DNA of 64,000 nt from Acinetobacter sp. NCu2D-2 (GCF_001647675.1 NZ_CP015594.1:2170001-2234000), one strand, 5' to 3'; positions 28,591 to 38,552 are shown, counted from the first letter of the stretch. Made by a program: numbers and translations. Notes: generated from the sequence alone by a model not told the origin.

Positions 28591-29548
28591 ATGGATAGCG
28601 TTATGGTACTATTTTCAATGTTAAAAAAACAAAAATTGGTTCTTCCATTTCCTATTTTATTCAGCCACGAAAAGTAAAATTTGAATGGCAAGATACCCCT
28701 TTAGACTGGATTCCAAATCAGGCGTTTGCCAGCTATTTTATTAATGAGATTAATAATATTCTTCCCGCTGGTGAATTTTGGTTCTGTCGCCTCTACAACA
28801 AAGTCCTACCGCAGATTACGGATGAAAAATTAAAAAATGATGTACAGGCATTCATTCGCCAAGAAGCTATGCATGCTCAGGCACATAACAGTGCCAATAA
28901 AGAATACTTAAATGAACGTAATATTGATGTTCAGCGCAATTTGGATGTCATGAATTTTTTATTCAACAAACTGCTTGCCGATCAACCCTTGGGTTATCAG
29001 CTTCCTAAGTTTGCTGAACATCAATGGGATTTGTTCCGTTTGGGTATCGTGGCAACTGTTGAGCACATGACTTGTGTGCTGGGCAAATATGTTCTGTATA
29101 ATACTGAATGGCAAAAATTGGGTGCAGATCCGAATATGCTCGATTTGGTCAAATGGCACGGTGCGGAAGAAATCGAACATCGCAGTGTGGCTTTTGACTT
29201 ATATCGCCATTTAGGTGGAAGTTATATTGCGCGTTATTACTTAAGTGTTGCTGTTATTATCGGTGTAATTGGGCTATGGGTGGATGGTGCAGCACATATC
29301 TACTGTCGCAAGACCCGCGTTTCAAATCCATCAAACCAAAAGTTTATAAACCTTGGATTTGGCGTGAGTGGGCGAGTTTAGCGAAAGACAACCACAATAT
29401 TATGCCGCATCCACTTTGGTTGGTGTCACAACAGCTTGGCTATCTCATGCCATGGTATGACCCTGTACATGAAGCAAGTACAGAAGATGCGCTAGATTAT
29501 TTAAATCAATCTGCTGCAGCAAAACGCGCACTGATGAAAATCGCATAA
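28591..29548 (+). pseudogene. Metal-dependent hydrolase (PF10118-type), two frameshifts
   Basis: Three consecutive reading frames together encode one protein of about 315 residues of the predicted metal-dependent hydrolase family. Metal-ligand-like motifs are FIRQEAMHAQAH, EHMTC and WHGAEEIEHRSVAFD, reminiscent of a ferritin-like di-iron site; that fold assignment is inference. The start (ATG 28591, 28603 or 28618) runs into a stop after the A7 tract at 28621-28627, while the conserved sequence (KIGSSISYFIQPRKVKFEW) continues in the next frame. One extra A would restore it. A second one-base loss near 29285-29300 separates GLWVDGAAH from LLSQDPRFKS. Either the gene is dead or the assembly has two errors. 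Confidence 0.8.
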
Positions 29549-29559
29549 TTGATGATTAT

Positions 29560-29592
29560 AAAAAAAGCAGGGAGAGCACCCTGCTTTTTTTA
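29560..29592. terminator. Bidirectional terminator
   Basis: GCAGGG and CCCTGC form a stem with a six-base loop flanked by A6 and T7, between the broken hydrolase gene and the convergent symporter gene. Confidence 0.9.
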
Positions 29593-29594
29593 TT

Positions 29595-30839
29595 TTAGGC
29601 AGATGTCTCTGACTCTATATTTTTGGTGTATCGATCGACGACCACACTGATCATCATATCCCCTTGAACATTGACTACCGTACGTACGGTATCAAGTAAA
29701 CGGTCAATCGGCAGTAAAATCGCAATCGCTTCAGCAGGTAAACCGACAGATTGCAAAACCATAATCATGGTCACCATACCCGCACTTGGAATACCTGGAG
29801 CACCGAGTGAGGCAATCATTGCTGTGGCACACACCACGAGCTGCTGCCCCAGTGTTAAATCCAATCCCATTAAATTCGCAATAAATAAGGCAGCGGCTGC
29901 TTCATACAGTGCTGTACCATCCATATTTAATTGCGTGCCGAGTGGAATTACAAAACCTGCAGTTTGTGGGCGTACGCCAAGGTTTTCCTGAGCGCATTTC
30001 ATGGATAAAGGCATGGTTGCCGAACTGGAACTGGTTGCAAATGCTGTAATCAATGCTGATCGTGTTCCTCTGAAAAACGTCAACGGATTCATCTTGCCAA
30101 AGATCCACAATAACAGCGGTAACACCACAGCACCATGGAAAATAGTCGTTCCTGTCACCACTGCTGCAAACTCAGCTAAACGGCTGAGTACACTAATATC
30201 TTCAGCAGCGACCAATTTAGCTAATAACGCAAAAATACCAATTGGTGCAATTTTCATAATCCAGCCAATGATCAACATCATGATGTCAAAAAACTGCTGG
30301 GTTAGTTGGCGTACGCTTTTAAACTTTTCTCCACCTGCCACCAATGCCACACCTATAAACAGCGCAAAAACAACCACTGCTAACACATTGCCTTCCGCAA
30401 ATGCTTTAAAGGGGTTAATTAAGGTGTTTTGGATAAAATTGGTAAAGAATGAAGACGGCGTTAACGTATCTGGTGTTTGATGTGCTGACATAGCATCTTT
30501 AAACATCACCACGTCCACACCCTTTCCAACATCAAACAGGTGCGCACAGCTTAAGCCTAAAATCAGCGCTAAAGTTGTGGTCGTTACACAGCAAGCCAAG
30601 GTAATTTTCCATGTCCGACTGAGTTGCCCCCCTGATTGCAAGTTAGATACACCCACCACAATTGATGTAAAAATCAGTGGGATCAGAATCATCTTTAGCA
30701 AGCCAATAAATACGCTGCTGCCGATGCCTAACAGATACAAACCATTGCTATAAAATGCGGTTTCAGGAAAAAGTGTGAGTACAAAACCAAACAACACACC
30801 CAATATTGCGGCAATTAGAATTTGTGTATTCAGGCTCAT
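29595..30839 (-). CDS. Dicarboxylate/amino acid:cation symporter (DAACS family)
   Basis: The 414-residue inner-membrane carrier belongs to the GltP/DctA glutamate transporter fold and co-transports dicarboxylates or acidic amino acids with protons or sodium. Diagnostic elements are the serine-rich hairpin AFATSSSSATMPLSM, NMDGTALYEA in helix 7, hairpin 2 PGIPSAGMVTM and DRLLDTVRTVVNVQGD in helix 8, which contains substrate-binding Asp and Arg. The Arg in DTVRTV is consistent with dicarboxylic or acidic amino acid substrates. The specific substrate is not decidable. Confidence 0.93.
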   Translation of the reverse strand: MSLNTQILIAAILGVLFGFVLTLFPETAFYSNGLYLLGIGSSVFIGLLKMILIPLIFTSIVVGVSNLQSGGQLSRTWKITLACCVTTTTLALILGLSCAHLFDVGKGVDVVMFKDAMSAHQTPDTLTPSSFFTNFIQNTLINPFKAFAEGNVLAVVVFALFIGVALVAGGEKFKSVRQLTQQFFDIMMLIIGWIMKIAPIGIFALLAKLVAAEDISVLSRLAEFAAVVTGTTIFHGAVVLPLLLWIFGKMNPLTFFRGTRSALITAFATSSSSATMPLSMKCAQENLGVRPQTAGFVIPLGTQLNMDGTALYEAAAALFIANLMGLDLTLGQQLVVCATAMIASLGAPGIPSAGMVTMIMVLQSVGLPAEAIAILLPIDRLLDTVRTVVNVQGDMMISVVVDRYTKNIESETSA

Positions 30840-30965
30840 TATTGAAGCTATTCAATATCCATATTAAGCGTCACTATGCCATGCTCAAATCAGATAATCG
30901 AGTACTATTTTGGCAGTTTGATGTTAATCACAAACCGATAAAAATGAATAAAAACAGTATATAAA

Positions 30966-30983
30966 TTGGCACATTCTGTGCTT
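30966..30983 (+). promoter_or_regulatory. Sigma-54-like promoter candidate
   Basis: TTGGCACATTCTGTGCTT has GG and GC exactly ten bases apart and matches the -24/-12 consensus (TGGCAC-N5-TTGC) with one mismatch. It lies 46 bp upstream of the small secreted peptide gene. The same bases form a GCACA-TTC-TGTGC palindrome, so an ordinary operator is the alternative. Confidence 0.4.
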
Positions 30984-31028
30984 CAACAGTGCAATCTATT
31001 GTCCAATAAATAAGGATTAATCACCATA

Positions 31029-31163
31029 ATGAAACATCTTGTTATTAGCATTGCACTTATTTGCAGCATTGGTCAGGCTTTTGCACACTCATCGAGCCAT
31101 CAAGGTCAAGGAAAAGAAGGTTGTCATAAACATGACAATGAAAAAGTTGTACATTGCCATTAA
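31029..31163 (+). CDS. Small secreted His/Cys peptide, YHYH-like
   Basis: The 44-residue product has a signal peptide (MKHLVISIALICSIGQAFA) with a likely cut before HSSSH, leaving about 25 residues. The mature part ends GCHKHDNEKVVHCH, resembling the GCHxxxxxxxYHCH end of YHYH-domain proteins but without the YHYH tetrad. Two Cys and six His suggest metal binding in the periplasm; this is inference. The ribosome site AAGGA is about 11 bases upstream, longer than ideal. Confidence 0.65.
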   Translation: MKHLVISIALICSIGQAFAHSSSHQGQGKEGCHKHDNEKVVHCH

Positions 31164-31165
31164 AC

Positions 31166-31197
31166 AAAAAAAGCCGAATCAATGATTCAGCTTTTTT
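31166..31197. terminator. Bidirectional terminator
   Basis: GCcGAATCA and TGATTCaGC form a stem with a single mismatch, flanked by A7 and T6, between the small peptide gene and tesB. Confidence 0.85.
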
Positions 31198-31209
31198 ATC
31201 TTTTATACT

Positions 31210-32082
31210 TTATTGAGTTTCGATTTCACGTAAGCGAATAAGACCCTCTTGGGTCGTACTACAGACTAACTCACCATTTTGCCACATACGTCCAAAGTTC
31301 AGACCACGTGAACTTGCACTGACTGTCGCATCCATATCATAAAGCATCCATTCATCTGCTCTGAATGGTTTATGGAAATACATGGCATGGTCAATGCTTG
31401 CGCATTGTAGACTTGGCGAAATATAACTTAGACCATGTGGACGCAAGGCTGTGGTCATTAAAGTAAAGTCTGAATAGAATGCCGCAATCGCTTGGTGTAG
31501 TGAAACCTCATCTACGTCCTGAGCAATCTTATCGTGAGTACGAATATAGTGTGCATACGTTGGTGCTTCAGGCTGAGGCTGGAATGGATTCACTGGCATC
31601 ACTGGACGAAGCTCAACATGACGATCACGCATAAATGAAGCACGTACATTTTCAGGGACAAATTCAACGATTTGTTTTTTCAATTCCGCTTCATTTTTTA
31701 AAGTTTCAACTGCAGGATATTCAGGTTCTGAAATTTGATAGTTCAACCCTTCTTCTTGTTCCGCAAATGACACCATACACATAAAAATGGTTTTGCCATG
31801 CTGAATAGCGCGTACTTGGCGACTAACAAAACTACGACCATCACGAATACGGTCTACTTCATAAATAATCGGTGCATTTACATCACCACCAAATAAGAAG
31901 TATGCATGCAATGAATGCGCTGGACGATCCGTTGTATAAGACGCTGCACGTAATGCCTGACCGAGCACTTGCCCACCAAACACACGTTTACCCACCAGAT
32001 TACGACTCTGACCTCGAAAAATATTTTCTTCCAGTTTTTCTAAGCTGAGCAAATCAACCAATTCTTGGGTTAAAGCATTCAT
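31210..32082 (-). CDS. tesB: Acyl-CoA thioesterase II
   Basis: TesB hydrolyses medium- and long-chain acyl-CoA to free acid and CoA. The 290-residue protein has two hot-dog domains. Aligning from memory with E. coli TesB (Asp204, Thr228, Gln278) gives Asp205 in YSDFTLM, Ser229 in ASIDHAM (a conservative Thr to Ser change) and Gln278 in TTQEGLI as the catalytic triad. It is divergent from plsB. Confidence 0.93.
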   Translation of the reverse strand: MNALTQELVDLLSLEKLEENIFRGQSRNLVGKRVFGGQVLGQALRAASYTTDRPAHSLHAYFLFGGDVNAPIIYEVDRIRDGRSFVSRQVRAIQHGKTIFMCMVSFAEQEEGLNYQISEPEYPAVETLKNEAELKKQIVEFVPENVRASFMRDRHVELRPVMPVNPFQPQPEAPTYAHYIRTHDKIAQDVDEVSLHQAIAAFYSDFTLMTTALRPHGLSYISPSLQCASIDHAMYFHKPFRADEWMLYDMDATVSASSRGLNFGRMWQNGELVCSTTQEGLIRLREIETQ

Positions 32083-32363
32083 AAGCGACCTATAGTATAT
32101 TTGGGATATCCAAAATGGACCGATAAAAATCTATATCACAATGCCTGTATTTTGCCATAAATTCCAACTAAAACTCTAAACTTAGATTGACTACGCTGTC
32201 ATAGTGAATTTGTTAATTTCTAGAAAAAACACCTTCTTTCAGGCTAAAATCAAACAACTTCTGTGAATTTGTCAGAAAATGACATATTGTTTTTAACAAG
32301 AATCACGCAAAATATTTTCCCCTCAGACGTTCTGTGGTTTTGCTCAGTAAATTAGGAGTTTGT
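32083..32363. other. Divergent promoter region tesB/plsB
   Basis: This 281-base AT-rich gap serves both genes. TTGACT at about 32187 is the best -35 for plsB but lacks a good -10 at 17 bases. A GGATATCC palindrome near 32104 lies just upstream of tesB. AATTTGTCAGAAAATGA near 32267 resembles a degraded copy of the TTGTCAGACAA palindrome but misses one arm. No gene is seen here. Confidence 0.5.
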
Positions 32364-34925
32364 ATGTCCAAGAGTGGCTTTGGTCAAATGTATCGCAAGT
32401 TATCAAGTAAGATGCTTGATCTTGTGGTAACCCCACATGTTTTAGGGGATGTACCAACTGAAGCACCAGCTCCAGCATCAACTGAACAAGCACAGAAAAA
32501 AGTGGTTTGCTACGTCTTACAAACACATTCACGTAGTAATGCGCTGGTGGTGGATGGTGAAACCCGTCGTTTAAAATTACCTGCGGCACTCGATCCGATG
32601 GATTTAGGCAATGCAAAAGAAAAAGCCTCTGTGCTGTTTTTACAACATCGTGATGAAAATAATTTACTCAGCACACCGCCGCATGCGTTCCCCCCGCGCC
32701 TACTCCGTTTAATCGAGTTATTAGAAAAAAATCCCGAGCTTGATGTTGAACTGATTCCAGTGACCGTGCTTTGGGGTCGTGATCCTGAAAAAGAAGATTC
32801 TTGGTTTAAATTACTCTTTACCGATACGTGGTCTACCCCAAGTCGCGTAAAACAGCTCGTCAATATTGGCTTACATGGTCGTCAATCCTATTTAGAATTC
32901 CATGAAGGTCAGTCACTACGTTCATTAGTTGAATACGCCAAAACCACACATCCAAATTTATCGCCAGCGACTTATATCGTTAGCACATTAAACGACTACT
33001 TAGATGCTCAGCGTGAAGTGGTCTTGGGTCCAGACTTATCTGACCGTCGTAATGTCATGCAAGGTCTGATCAAATCTGCAGATGTACAAGCAGCCATCCG
33101 TAATGAAAGTATCCGCAGCAAAATTAGTATGCTGGATGCAGAGCGCCGTGCGATTGGCTATTTAAACGAAATCGTATCTGACTACTCGCATTCAACAGTT
33201 CGTTTTGCAGATAAATTATTAACCCGTTTATGGACGCAGCTGTATGACGGTGTTGAAGTGCATAACTTCAGTACAGTACGTGAACTGGCAAAAGACTACG
33301 AAATTGTCTACACCCCATGTCACCGTAGTCATATCGATTATTTGTTATTGTCTTATGTGATTTATAGCCGTGGTTTGATGGTGCCGTATATTGCTGCGGG
33401 TGATAACTTAAATATGCCATTTGTGGGGCAAATTCTTCGTGGTGGTGGTGCATTCTTTATTCGCCGTACTTTCCGCGGCAATGCACTTTACACCACCGTA
33501 TTTAAAGAATACCTCTACAGTATTTTGTCTCGTAACAACCCACTGGAATACTTCATTGAAGGTGGTCGTTCACGTACCGGACGTTTGCTTCCACCAAAAA
33601 CCGGTATGTTGGCAATGACCGTTCATGGTCATTTACGCGGCAAGGCTAAACCGATTGTGTTCTTACCAACTTATATTGGTTACGAACGTCTGATGGAAGG
33701 TGCGACTTATGTTGGTGAAATGAATGGTAAGGAAAAAGAAGCGGAATCGATCTTTGGTATTCTAAAAACCTTACGCAAAATTGAACGTATCTTCGGTAAA
33801 GTCCATCTGAACTTTGGTGAACCCGTTTTCCTTGATGACATTCTCAAAGAACACGGTGCAGAGCACGTGAAGATTGAAAAGAATGATGACCCTATTCCAC
33901 ATGAAGTGTCGGAAGCGGTGAATTCATCCGCACAAGCGATTTTGGAAAATATTAACCGTGCAGCCGTGGTGAATCCGATCTCATTGTTATCGTTAATCTT
34001 ACTGGCAACACCAAAACATACGCTTGATGAAGAAATTTGTATTAAGCAATTAGATACTTACCGTAACTTGCTTCAATCACTTCCATATGACAATCGTATG
34101 CAAGTGACACCATTGTCCGGTAAAGAAATTATTGCTTATGCACTGAAGCTCAAACATATCAAACGTGTCAGCCATGTACTCGGTGATATTATTGCCATTG
34201 AAGATGGTCAAGCTGTATTGCTCACCTACTTCCGTAATAATATTTTGCACGCTTTTGTTGTGCCGTCATTGGTTGCTGCTTTGGTGAATCATAATGGCAT
34301 TATTCGACGCAGTGATGTGTTGAATATGAGTGCAACACTTTATCCATTCTTAAAAGCAGAACTGTTCTTAAAATGGCGTGAAGATGAAATTGCAGATCAA
34401 GTTAATGCCTATATTGATGGATTGATTCAAGCCAAATTGATGACGGTGGATGGCGAAAATCTCGTTGCGCCTACACCAAACAGTGAAGCACATCATCAGC
34501 TAGAAGTCCTTGCAGCACCTGTAATGCAAAGTATCGAACGCTACTACATGACGCTTGCGCTCATTACTCAGCGTGGTTCAGGTACGATGTCGACACGCCA
34601 AGTTGAAGAGCTCAGTCAATTGGTGGGCCAACGTTTATCCGTTCTTTATGAATTCAACTCACCAGAGTTCTTCGATAAAGCGCTCTTCCAAACCTTCATT
34701 AAGGTATTGACGCAAAAAGGTTATATCAGTACCAATGATGATAATGCGATTGTCTTTGATGAGAACTTTAGCCAAATCGCGCAATATGCCGACTTAGTAC
34801 TTGATGAAGTAAAACTGCAAATGTTGCATAACATCACTTCATTTAACGATGAAGAATTGAAAGAAGCTTTAGAAGCACTTGCTGCTGCGAAAGCCAAGAA
34901 AAATCAGAAGCGGAAGAAGAAATAG
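32364..34925 (+). CDS. plsB: Glycerol-3-phosphate 1-O-acyltransferase PlsB
   Basis: PlsB attaches the first fatty acyl chain to sn-glycerol-3-phosphate at the inner membrane. I start it at ATG 32364, which has TTAGGAG seven bases upstream, rather than the earlier in-frame GTG. The 853-residue product has the acyltransferase motif HRSHID (His320 to Asp325), followed by GGAFFIRRTFRG, FIEGGRSRTGR and FLPTYIGYE (motifs II-IV). A lysine-rich tail (KAKKNQKRKKK) ends the protein. It is full length. Confidence 0.96.
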   Translation: MSKSGFGQMYRKLSSKMLDLVVTPHVLGDVPTEAPAPASTEQAQKKVVCYVLQTHSRSNALVVDGETRRLKLPAALDPMDLGNAKEKASVLFLQHRDENNLLSTPPHAFPPRLLRLIELLEKNPELDVELIPVTVLWGRDPEKEDSWFKLLFTDTWSTPSRVKQLVNIGLHGRQSYLEFHEGQSLRSLVEYAKTTHPNLSPATYIVSTLNDYLDAQREVVLGPDLSDRRNVMQGLIKSADVQAAIRNESIRSKISMLDAERRAIGYLNEIVSDYSHSTVRFADKLLTRLWTQLYDGVEVHNFSTVRELAKDYEIVYTPCHRSHIDYLLLSYVIYSRGLMVPYIAAGDNLNMPFVGQILRGGGAFFIRRTFRGNALYTTVFKEYLYSILSRNNPLEYFIEGGRSRTGRLLPPKTGMLAMTVHGHLRGKAKPIVFLPTYIGYERLMEGATYVGEMNGKEKEAESIFGILKTLRKIERIFGKVHLNFGEPVFLDDILKEHGAEHVKIEKNDDPIPHEVSEAVNSSAQAILENINRAAVVNPISLLSLILLATPKHTLDEEICIKQLDTYRNLLQSLPYDNRMQVTPLSGKEIIAYALKLKHIKRVSHVLGDIIAIEDGQAVLLTYFRNNILHAFVVPSLVAALVNHNGIIRRSDVLNMSATLYPFLKAELFLKWREDEIADQVNAYIDGLIQAKLMTVDGENLVAPTPNSEAHHQLEVLAAPVMQSIERYYMTLALITQRGSGTMSTRQVEELSQLVGQRLSVLYEFNSPEFFDKALFQTFIKVLTQKGYISTNDDNAIVFDENFSQIAQYADLVLDEVKLQMLHNITSFNDEELKEALEALAAAKAKKNQKRKKK

Positions 34926-34990
34926 GACTGATCAAAAACCCTTCTCCCTTTGGATAAGGAATATATTCCGCAAGAGGATAAGGGTATATA

Positions 34991-35050
34991 AAATCCCTCC
35001 TAACCTCCCTTTATTAAAGGGAGGAAGTTCCCTCCTTTGAAAAAGGAGGG
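34991..35050. repeat. Dispersed hairpin repeat, copy A
   Basis: It contains AATCCCTCCTAACCTCCC followed by CCTCCCTTT-ATT-AAAGGGAGG (9-bp stem) and a second hairpin CCCTCCTTT-GAA-AAAGGAGGG (35030-35050). It fills the junction between convergent plsB and the SDR gene, where no other terminator is visible. Copies B and C lie at 40752-40830 and 50595-50704. Confidence 0.85.
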
Positions 35051-35851
35051 TTAACTCATCAATTCCAAATAATCCTTCAAACAATCTTGATGTTTTAATT
35101 CAAAACCCATTTTTTGCATTCGTGTTGCATAAAGTCTTTTTCCTGTCACTTCATCACGTTCCACACTCAGCAATGGTAAATTCATCTGCTTTTGAAACCA
35201 CTGAATCGTTTCTTGTAAAAGCTGTGGTTGGTTATTGGTTAAAATATAAGAATTTTCAAAATATTCCACGTGAATCATCCGTGACAAGAAAAATGATAAG
35301 TCATCAATATGGATACGGTTCGACCAATGTAAATTTGGATAGCTCGCTAAGTTCCTCGCCATGTTTTGCATACGGGCAACTGATGTGCCATAAATGCCAC
35401 TCGGACGAATGATCGTACAGCGTTCAGGAAATGCCTTGAGATACGCTTTTTCCATCTGATACAAAATTTCACCTTGAGCATCATTGGGTTGAATTAAGCT
35501 CTCATCATTTACGATTTCACCAGCATTCTGACCATACACACGAGTCGAAGAAACCACAATCATGCGTTTGATAGGATGAAATTTTAAAGCGCTAACAATA
35601 GGTTGTACGGAATCCAAATAAGTTTCTTGATAGCCTTTTACACTACTATCTTTCGGGCTTAACAATATATAAACCCAATCAATCGGCTGATGCTGAGATA
35701 ACTCAAGCTGATGAACATCCTGAATCTGATGAGTAGCAAATAGATCTGTTTTAGCACTGAGACTGATTGTGCTAATTTGATGTCCTTGTTCAAATAATTG
35801 TTTGGCAATGCGCGCGGATGTTTTACCATAACCTATAAATAAAATATGCAT
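35051..35851 (-). CDS. NAD(P)-dependent epimerase/dehydratase-like SDR protein
   Basis: The 266-residue protein has an N-terminal Rossmann fold (MHILFIGYGKTSARIAKQL) and an extended-SDR layout like E. coli YeeZ. A VSSTRVYGQNAG segment supplies Ser/Thr and Tyr at the usual catalytic place, though the YxxxK lysine is not at its classical spacing, so it may be an atypical SDR. IIRPSGIYG follows. The substrate is unknown. It is divergent from recG with 33 bases between. Confidence 0.82.
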   Translation of the reverse strand: MHILFIGYGKTSARIAKQLFEQGHQISTISLSAKTDLFATHQIQDVHQLELSQHQPIDWVYILLSPKDSSVKGYQETYLDSVQPIVSALKFHPIKRMIVVSSTRVYGQNAGEIVNDESLIQPNDAQGEILYQMEKAYLKAFPERCTIIRPSGIYGTSVARMQNMARNLASYPNLHWSNRIHIDDLSFFLSRMIHVEYFENSYILTNNQPQLLQETIQWFQKQMNLPLLSVERDEVTGKRLYATRMQKMGFELKHQDCLKDYLELMS

Positions 35852-35884
35852 TTACACCGAATCACGAACTTGAGTTGAGAGGAA

Positions 35885-37930
35885 ATGGCTGCAGTACAAC
35901 AGTTACAAGGCGTCGGCAATGCCGCTGCTGCTTTACTCGAAAAACTAAATATTTTTAATACGGACGATTTACTTTTTCATCTGCCGCGTGACTACGAAGA
36001 CCGTAGCACGATCATTCCCATGAATCAATTGAACGTGGGTCGCAGCTATTTATTGGAAGGTATCGTCAAAGGTGTAGATTTTCCACCCGGTAAACGCAAG
36101 TCGATGGCGGTTTTGCTTGATGACGAGAGTGGCAAAGTCACCTTACGTTTTTATCATATTTATAAAGGCATTACCGATCGTTGCAAACTTGGTGCTCGCT
36201 TACGTGTCTTTGGCGAAGTCCGTGTCGGTGCGCGTGGTTTGGAAATGTATCATCCTGAACTGCAACTGATTACTGAGCATACACCACTCCCACAAACTGA
36301 ACTCACCGCAATTTACCCTGCCACTGAAGGTTTAACGCAACCTAAACTACGTGAATTTATTAAACAGGCTTTGGCACAATACAGTGATGATCTTCCTGAG
36401 TTACTGCCGAAAAAATTCACCAATGGCTATGCCCTCAAGCAATCACTCGAATATATCCACCATCCGCCTGTGGATGCCAATATGTTGCAATTGGCTCAAG
36501 GTACTCATCCTGCTCAGCAGCGCTTGATTTTTGAAGAACTAGTTGCACATCAGATCAGCTTATTAACGCGCCGTGCTTATGTACAACAAATCGAAGCGCC
36601 CTCATTTTCACCCAGCAAAACTTTTGCTCAACGTTTGCTCGCTACACTTCCCTTTGAGATGACGGGTGCACAAAAACGAGTATCCAACGAAATTGCACAA
36701 GACCTGAAAGGCAATAAACCCATGCTTCGTCTAGTGCAGGGTGATGTCGGTGCAGGTAAAACACTGGTTGCAGGCGTTGCAGCGTGTCATGCACTTGAAG
36801 AAGGTTGGCAAGTGGCACTCATGGCACCCACTGAAATTTTGGCAGAACAACATTATTTAAATTTTAAAAAATGGCTTGAGCCACTCGGTCTTAATATTGC
36901 TTGGCTGTCAGGCAAGCAAAAAGGAAAAGCCCGTGCTGCCGCTGAACAAATGATTCGCGATGGTTCAGCACATATGGTGGTGGGTACGCATGCCCTATTC
37001 CAAGACAATATTGTGTTTGCCAAACTTGGACTCGTGATTATTGATGAACAGCATCGTTTTGGTGTCGATCAGCGTTTAGCACTACGCAATAAAGGTCTAA
37101 ATGGCATGTCACCGCATCAACTGGTGATGACTGCAACCCCAATTCCACGCACACTGGCGATGTCGGCTTATGGGGATTTAGATACCTCTGTGATTGATGA
37201 ACTTCCACCAGGTCGTACACCCATTCAGACTGTAACCATCCCGCTCGATCGACGTGCAGAAGTACTAGACCGTATTGCCACAAATTGTGCCGAAGGCAAA
37301 CAAGCCTATTGGGTATGTACTTTGGTGGAGCAATCCGAAACTTTAGATGCACAAGCCGCTGAAGCAACCTTTGCTGAAATTCAGGAAAAATATCCGCATC
37401 TAAACATCGGCTTGGTGCATGGCAAAATGAAAGCAGATGAAAAACAAGCCGTGATGCAGCAATTTAAAAATAATGAGTTGCAATTACTCATTGCAACAAC
37501 TGTCATTGAGGTCGGTGTCGATGTGCCTAATGCGTCTATCATGGTGATTGAAAATGCGGAACGCTTAGGACTGTCACAGCTGCATCAGTTACGTGGTCGT
37601 GTTGGACGTGGTGCAACAGCCAGCTTCTGTGCCCTACTATATAAGCATCCATTGTCGCAAAATGGACAAGAACGTCTGCGCATTATGCGTGAAACCAATG
37701 ATGGCTTTATGATTGCTGAAAAAGATTTGGAAATCCGTGGTCCCGGTGAATTGCTTGGCACTAAACAAACAGGCGATATGAATTTTCGGGTCGCGAAACT
37801 CGAACGCGATGACCATTTGCTCAGTCAGGCGCATTACGTGGCACAGCAAATGTTAAAAGATTATCCAAAACAGGCAGAAGCACTTTTAAAACGTTGGCTT
37901 CCAGAGGCACCTCGATATGCCTATGTTTAA
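35885..37930 (+). CDS. recG: ATP-dependent DNA helicase RecG
   Basis: RecG remodels stalled replication forks and Holliday junctions. The 681-residue protein has the N-terminal wedge (OB-fold, about 50-150), Walker A GDVGAGKT, the DEQH box (IIDEQHRFGVDQR), motif III TATPIPRTLAM and the C-terminal motif V/VI region (IENAERLGLSQLHQLRGRVGRG). The end overlaps comF by 14 bases. Confidence 0.97.
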   Translation: MAAVQQLQGVGNAAAALLEKLNIFNTDDLLFHLPRDYEDRSTIIPMNQLNVGRSYLLEGIVKGVDFPPGKRKSMAVLLDDESGKVTLRFYHIYKGITDRCKLGARLRVFGEVRVGARGLEMYHPELQLITEHTPLPQTELTAIYPATEGLTQPKLREFIKQALAQYSDDLPELLPKKFTNGYALKQSLEYIHHPPVDANMLQLAQGTHPAQQRLIFEELVAHQISLLTRRAYVQQIEAPSFSPSKTFAQRLLATLPFEMTGAQKRVSNEIAQDLKGNKPMLRLVQGDVGAGKTLVAGVAACHALEEGWQVALMAPTEILAEQHYLNFKKWLEPLGLNIAWLSGKQKGKARAAAEQMIRDGSAHMVVGTHALFQDNIVFAKLGLVIIDEQHRFGVDQRLALRNKGLNGMSPHQLVMTATPIPRTLAMSAYGDLDTSVIDELPPGRTPIQTVTIPLDRRAEVLDRIATNCAEGKQAYWVCTLVEQSETLDAQAAEATFAEIQEKYPHLNIGLVHGKMKADEKQAVMQQFKNNELQLLIATTVIEVGVDVPNASIMVIENAERLGLSQLHQLRGRVGRGATASFCALLYKHPLSQNGQERLRIMRETNDGFMIAEKDLEIRGPGELLGTKQTGDMNFRVAKLERDDHLLSQAHYVAQQMLKDYPKQAEALLKRWLPEAPRYAYV

Positions 37931-38552
37931 TCTGCTGCAAACAGCGCAGACTTGGCTCAGACATTTACAGCCATGTCAGCTTTGCCATGCAGATTATCAA
38001 ACACACTATGCACTCTGTCAGGACTGCTGGAACAGTTTGCCTTGGTCAAGAACAGTTATCCAACGACAAGCACTCGATATTCATATTGCCTGTGACTATG
38101 CCTATCCGATGGATCGACTCATTCAATTATTTAAATATGAACAAAAACTACATTTGCAGTCGATTTTGGCTGGGAGTTTACTGAGCTTAAGGTTACCCAA
38201 AGTCAGCGCGATCGTCCCCATGCCAATCTCAACAGAACGTATCATTGAGCGTGGTTATAATCAATCCTTAGTGTTAGCTAAGCATATAGCGAAGCACTTA
38301 AATGTTCCGGTGTGGCAACCAATTACACGTCGCGCACAACATTCACAAAAAGGTTTAAGCCGACTCGAGCGAATTGAAGATATTGATTCCCAATTTGAGA
38401 TCAATAATCCATCTAAACTGTGTTATCGCCGTGTGCTGATTATTGATGATGTCGTGACTACAGGCAGTTCGATCCGCGCACTCAGCGATCAACTTAAACT
38501 ACTTGGCTGCACGCATATACATGCAGCCTGTATCGCTGGTGCAAAAATCTGA
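37917..38552 (+). CDS. comF: ComF-family phosphoribosyltransferase-like protein
   Basis: ComF proteins are needed for DNA uptake in naturally competent bacteria, including several gammaproteobacteria. The 211-residue product has an N-terminal zinc ribbon (Cys20, Cys23, Cys34, Cys37) and a C-terminal phosphoribosyltransferase fold with the PRPP-type loop VLIIDDVVTTGSSI. A second ATG two codons in is an alternative start. It overlaps recG, so it is probably co-translated, and ends two bases before the convergent Nudix gene. Confidence 0.9.
   Translation: MPMFNLLQTAQTWLRHLQPCQLCHADYQTHYALCQDCWNSLPWSRTVIQRQALDIHIACDYAYPMDRLIQLFKYEQKLHLQSILAGSLLSLRLPKVSAIVPMPISTERIIERGYNQSLVLAKHIAKHLNVPVWQPITRRAQHSQKGLSRLERIEDIDSQFEINNPSKLCYRRVLIIDDVVTTGSSIRALSDQLKLLGCTHIHAACIAGAKI

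Noticed and set aside
34991..35050. CRISPR-like repeat
   Set aside because: Repeats are self-complementary hairpins scattered singly over 16 kb, without spacers or cas genes.
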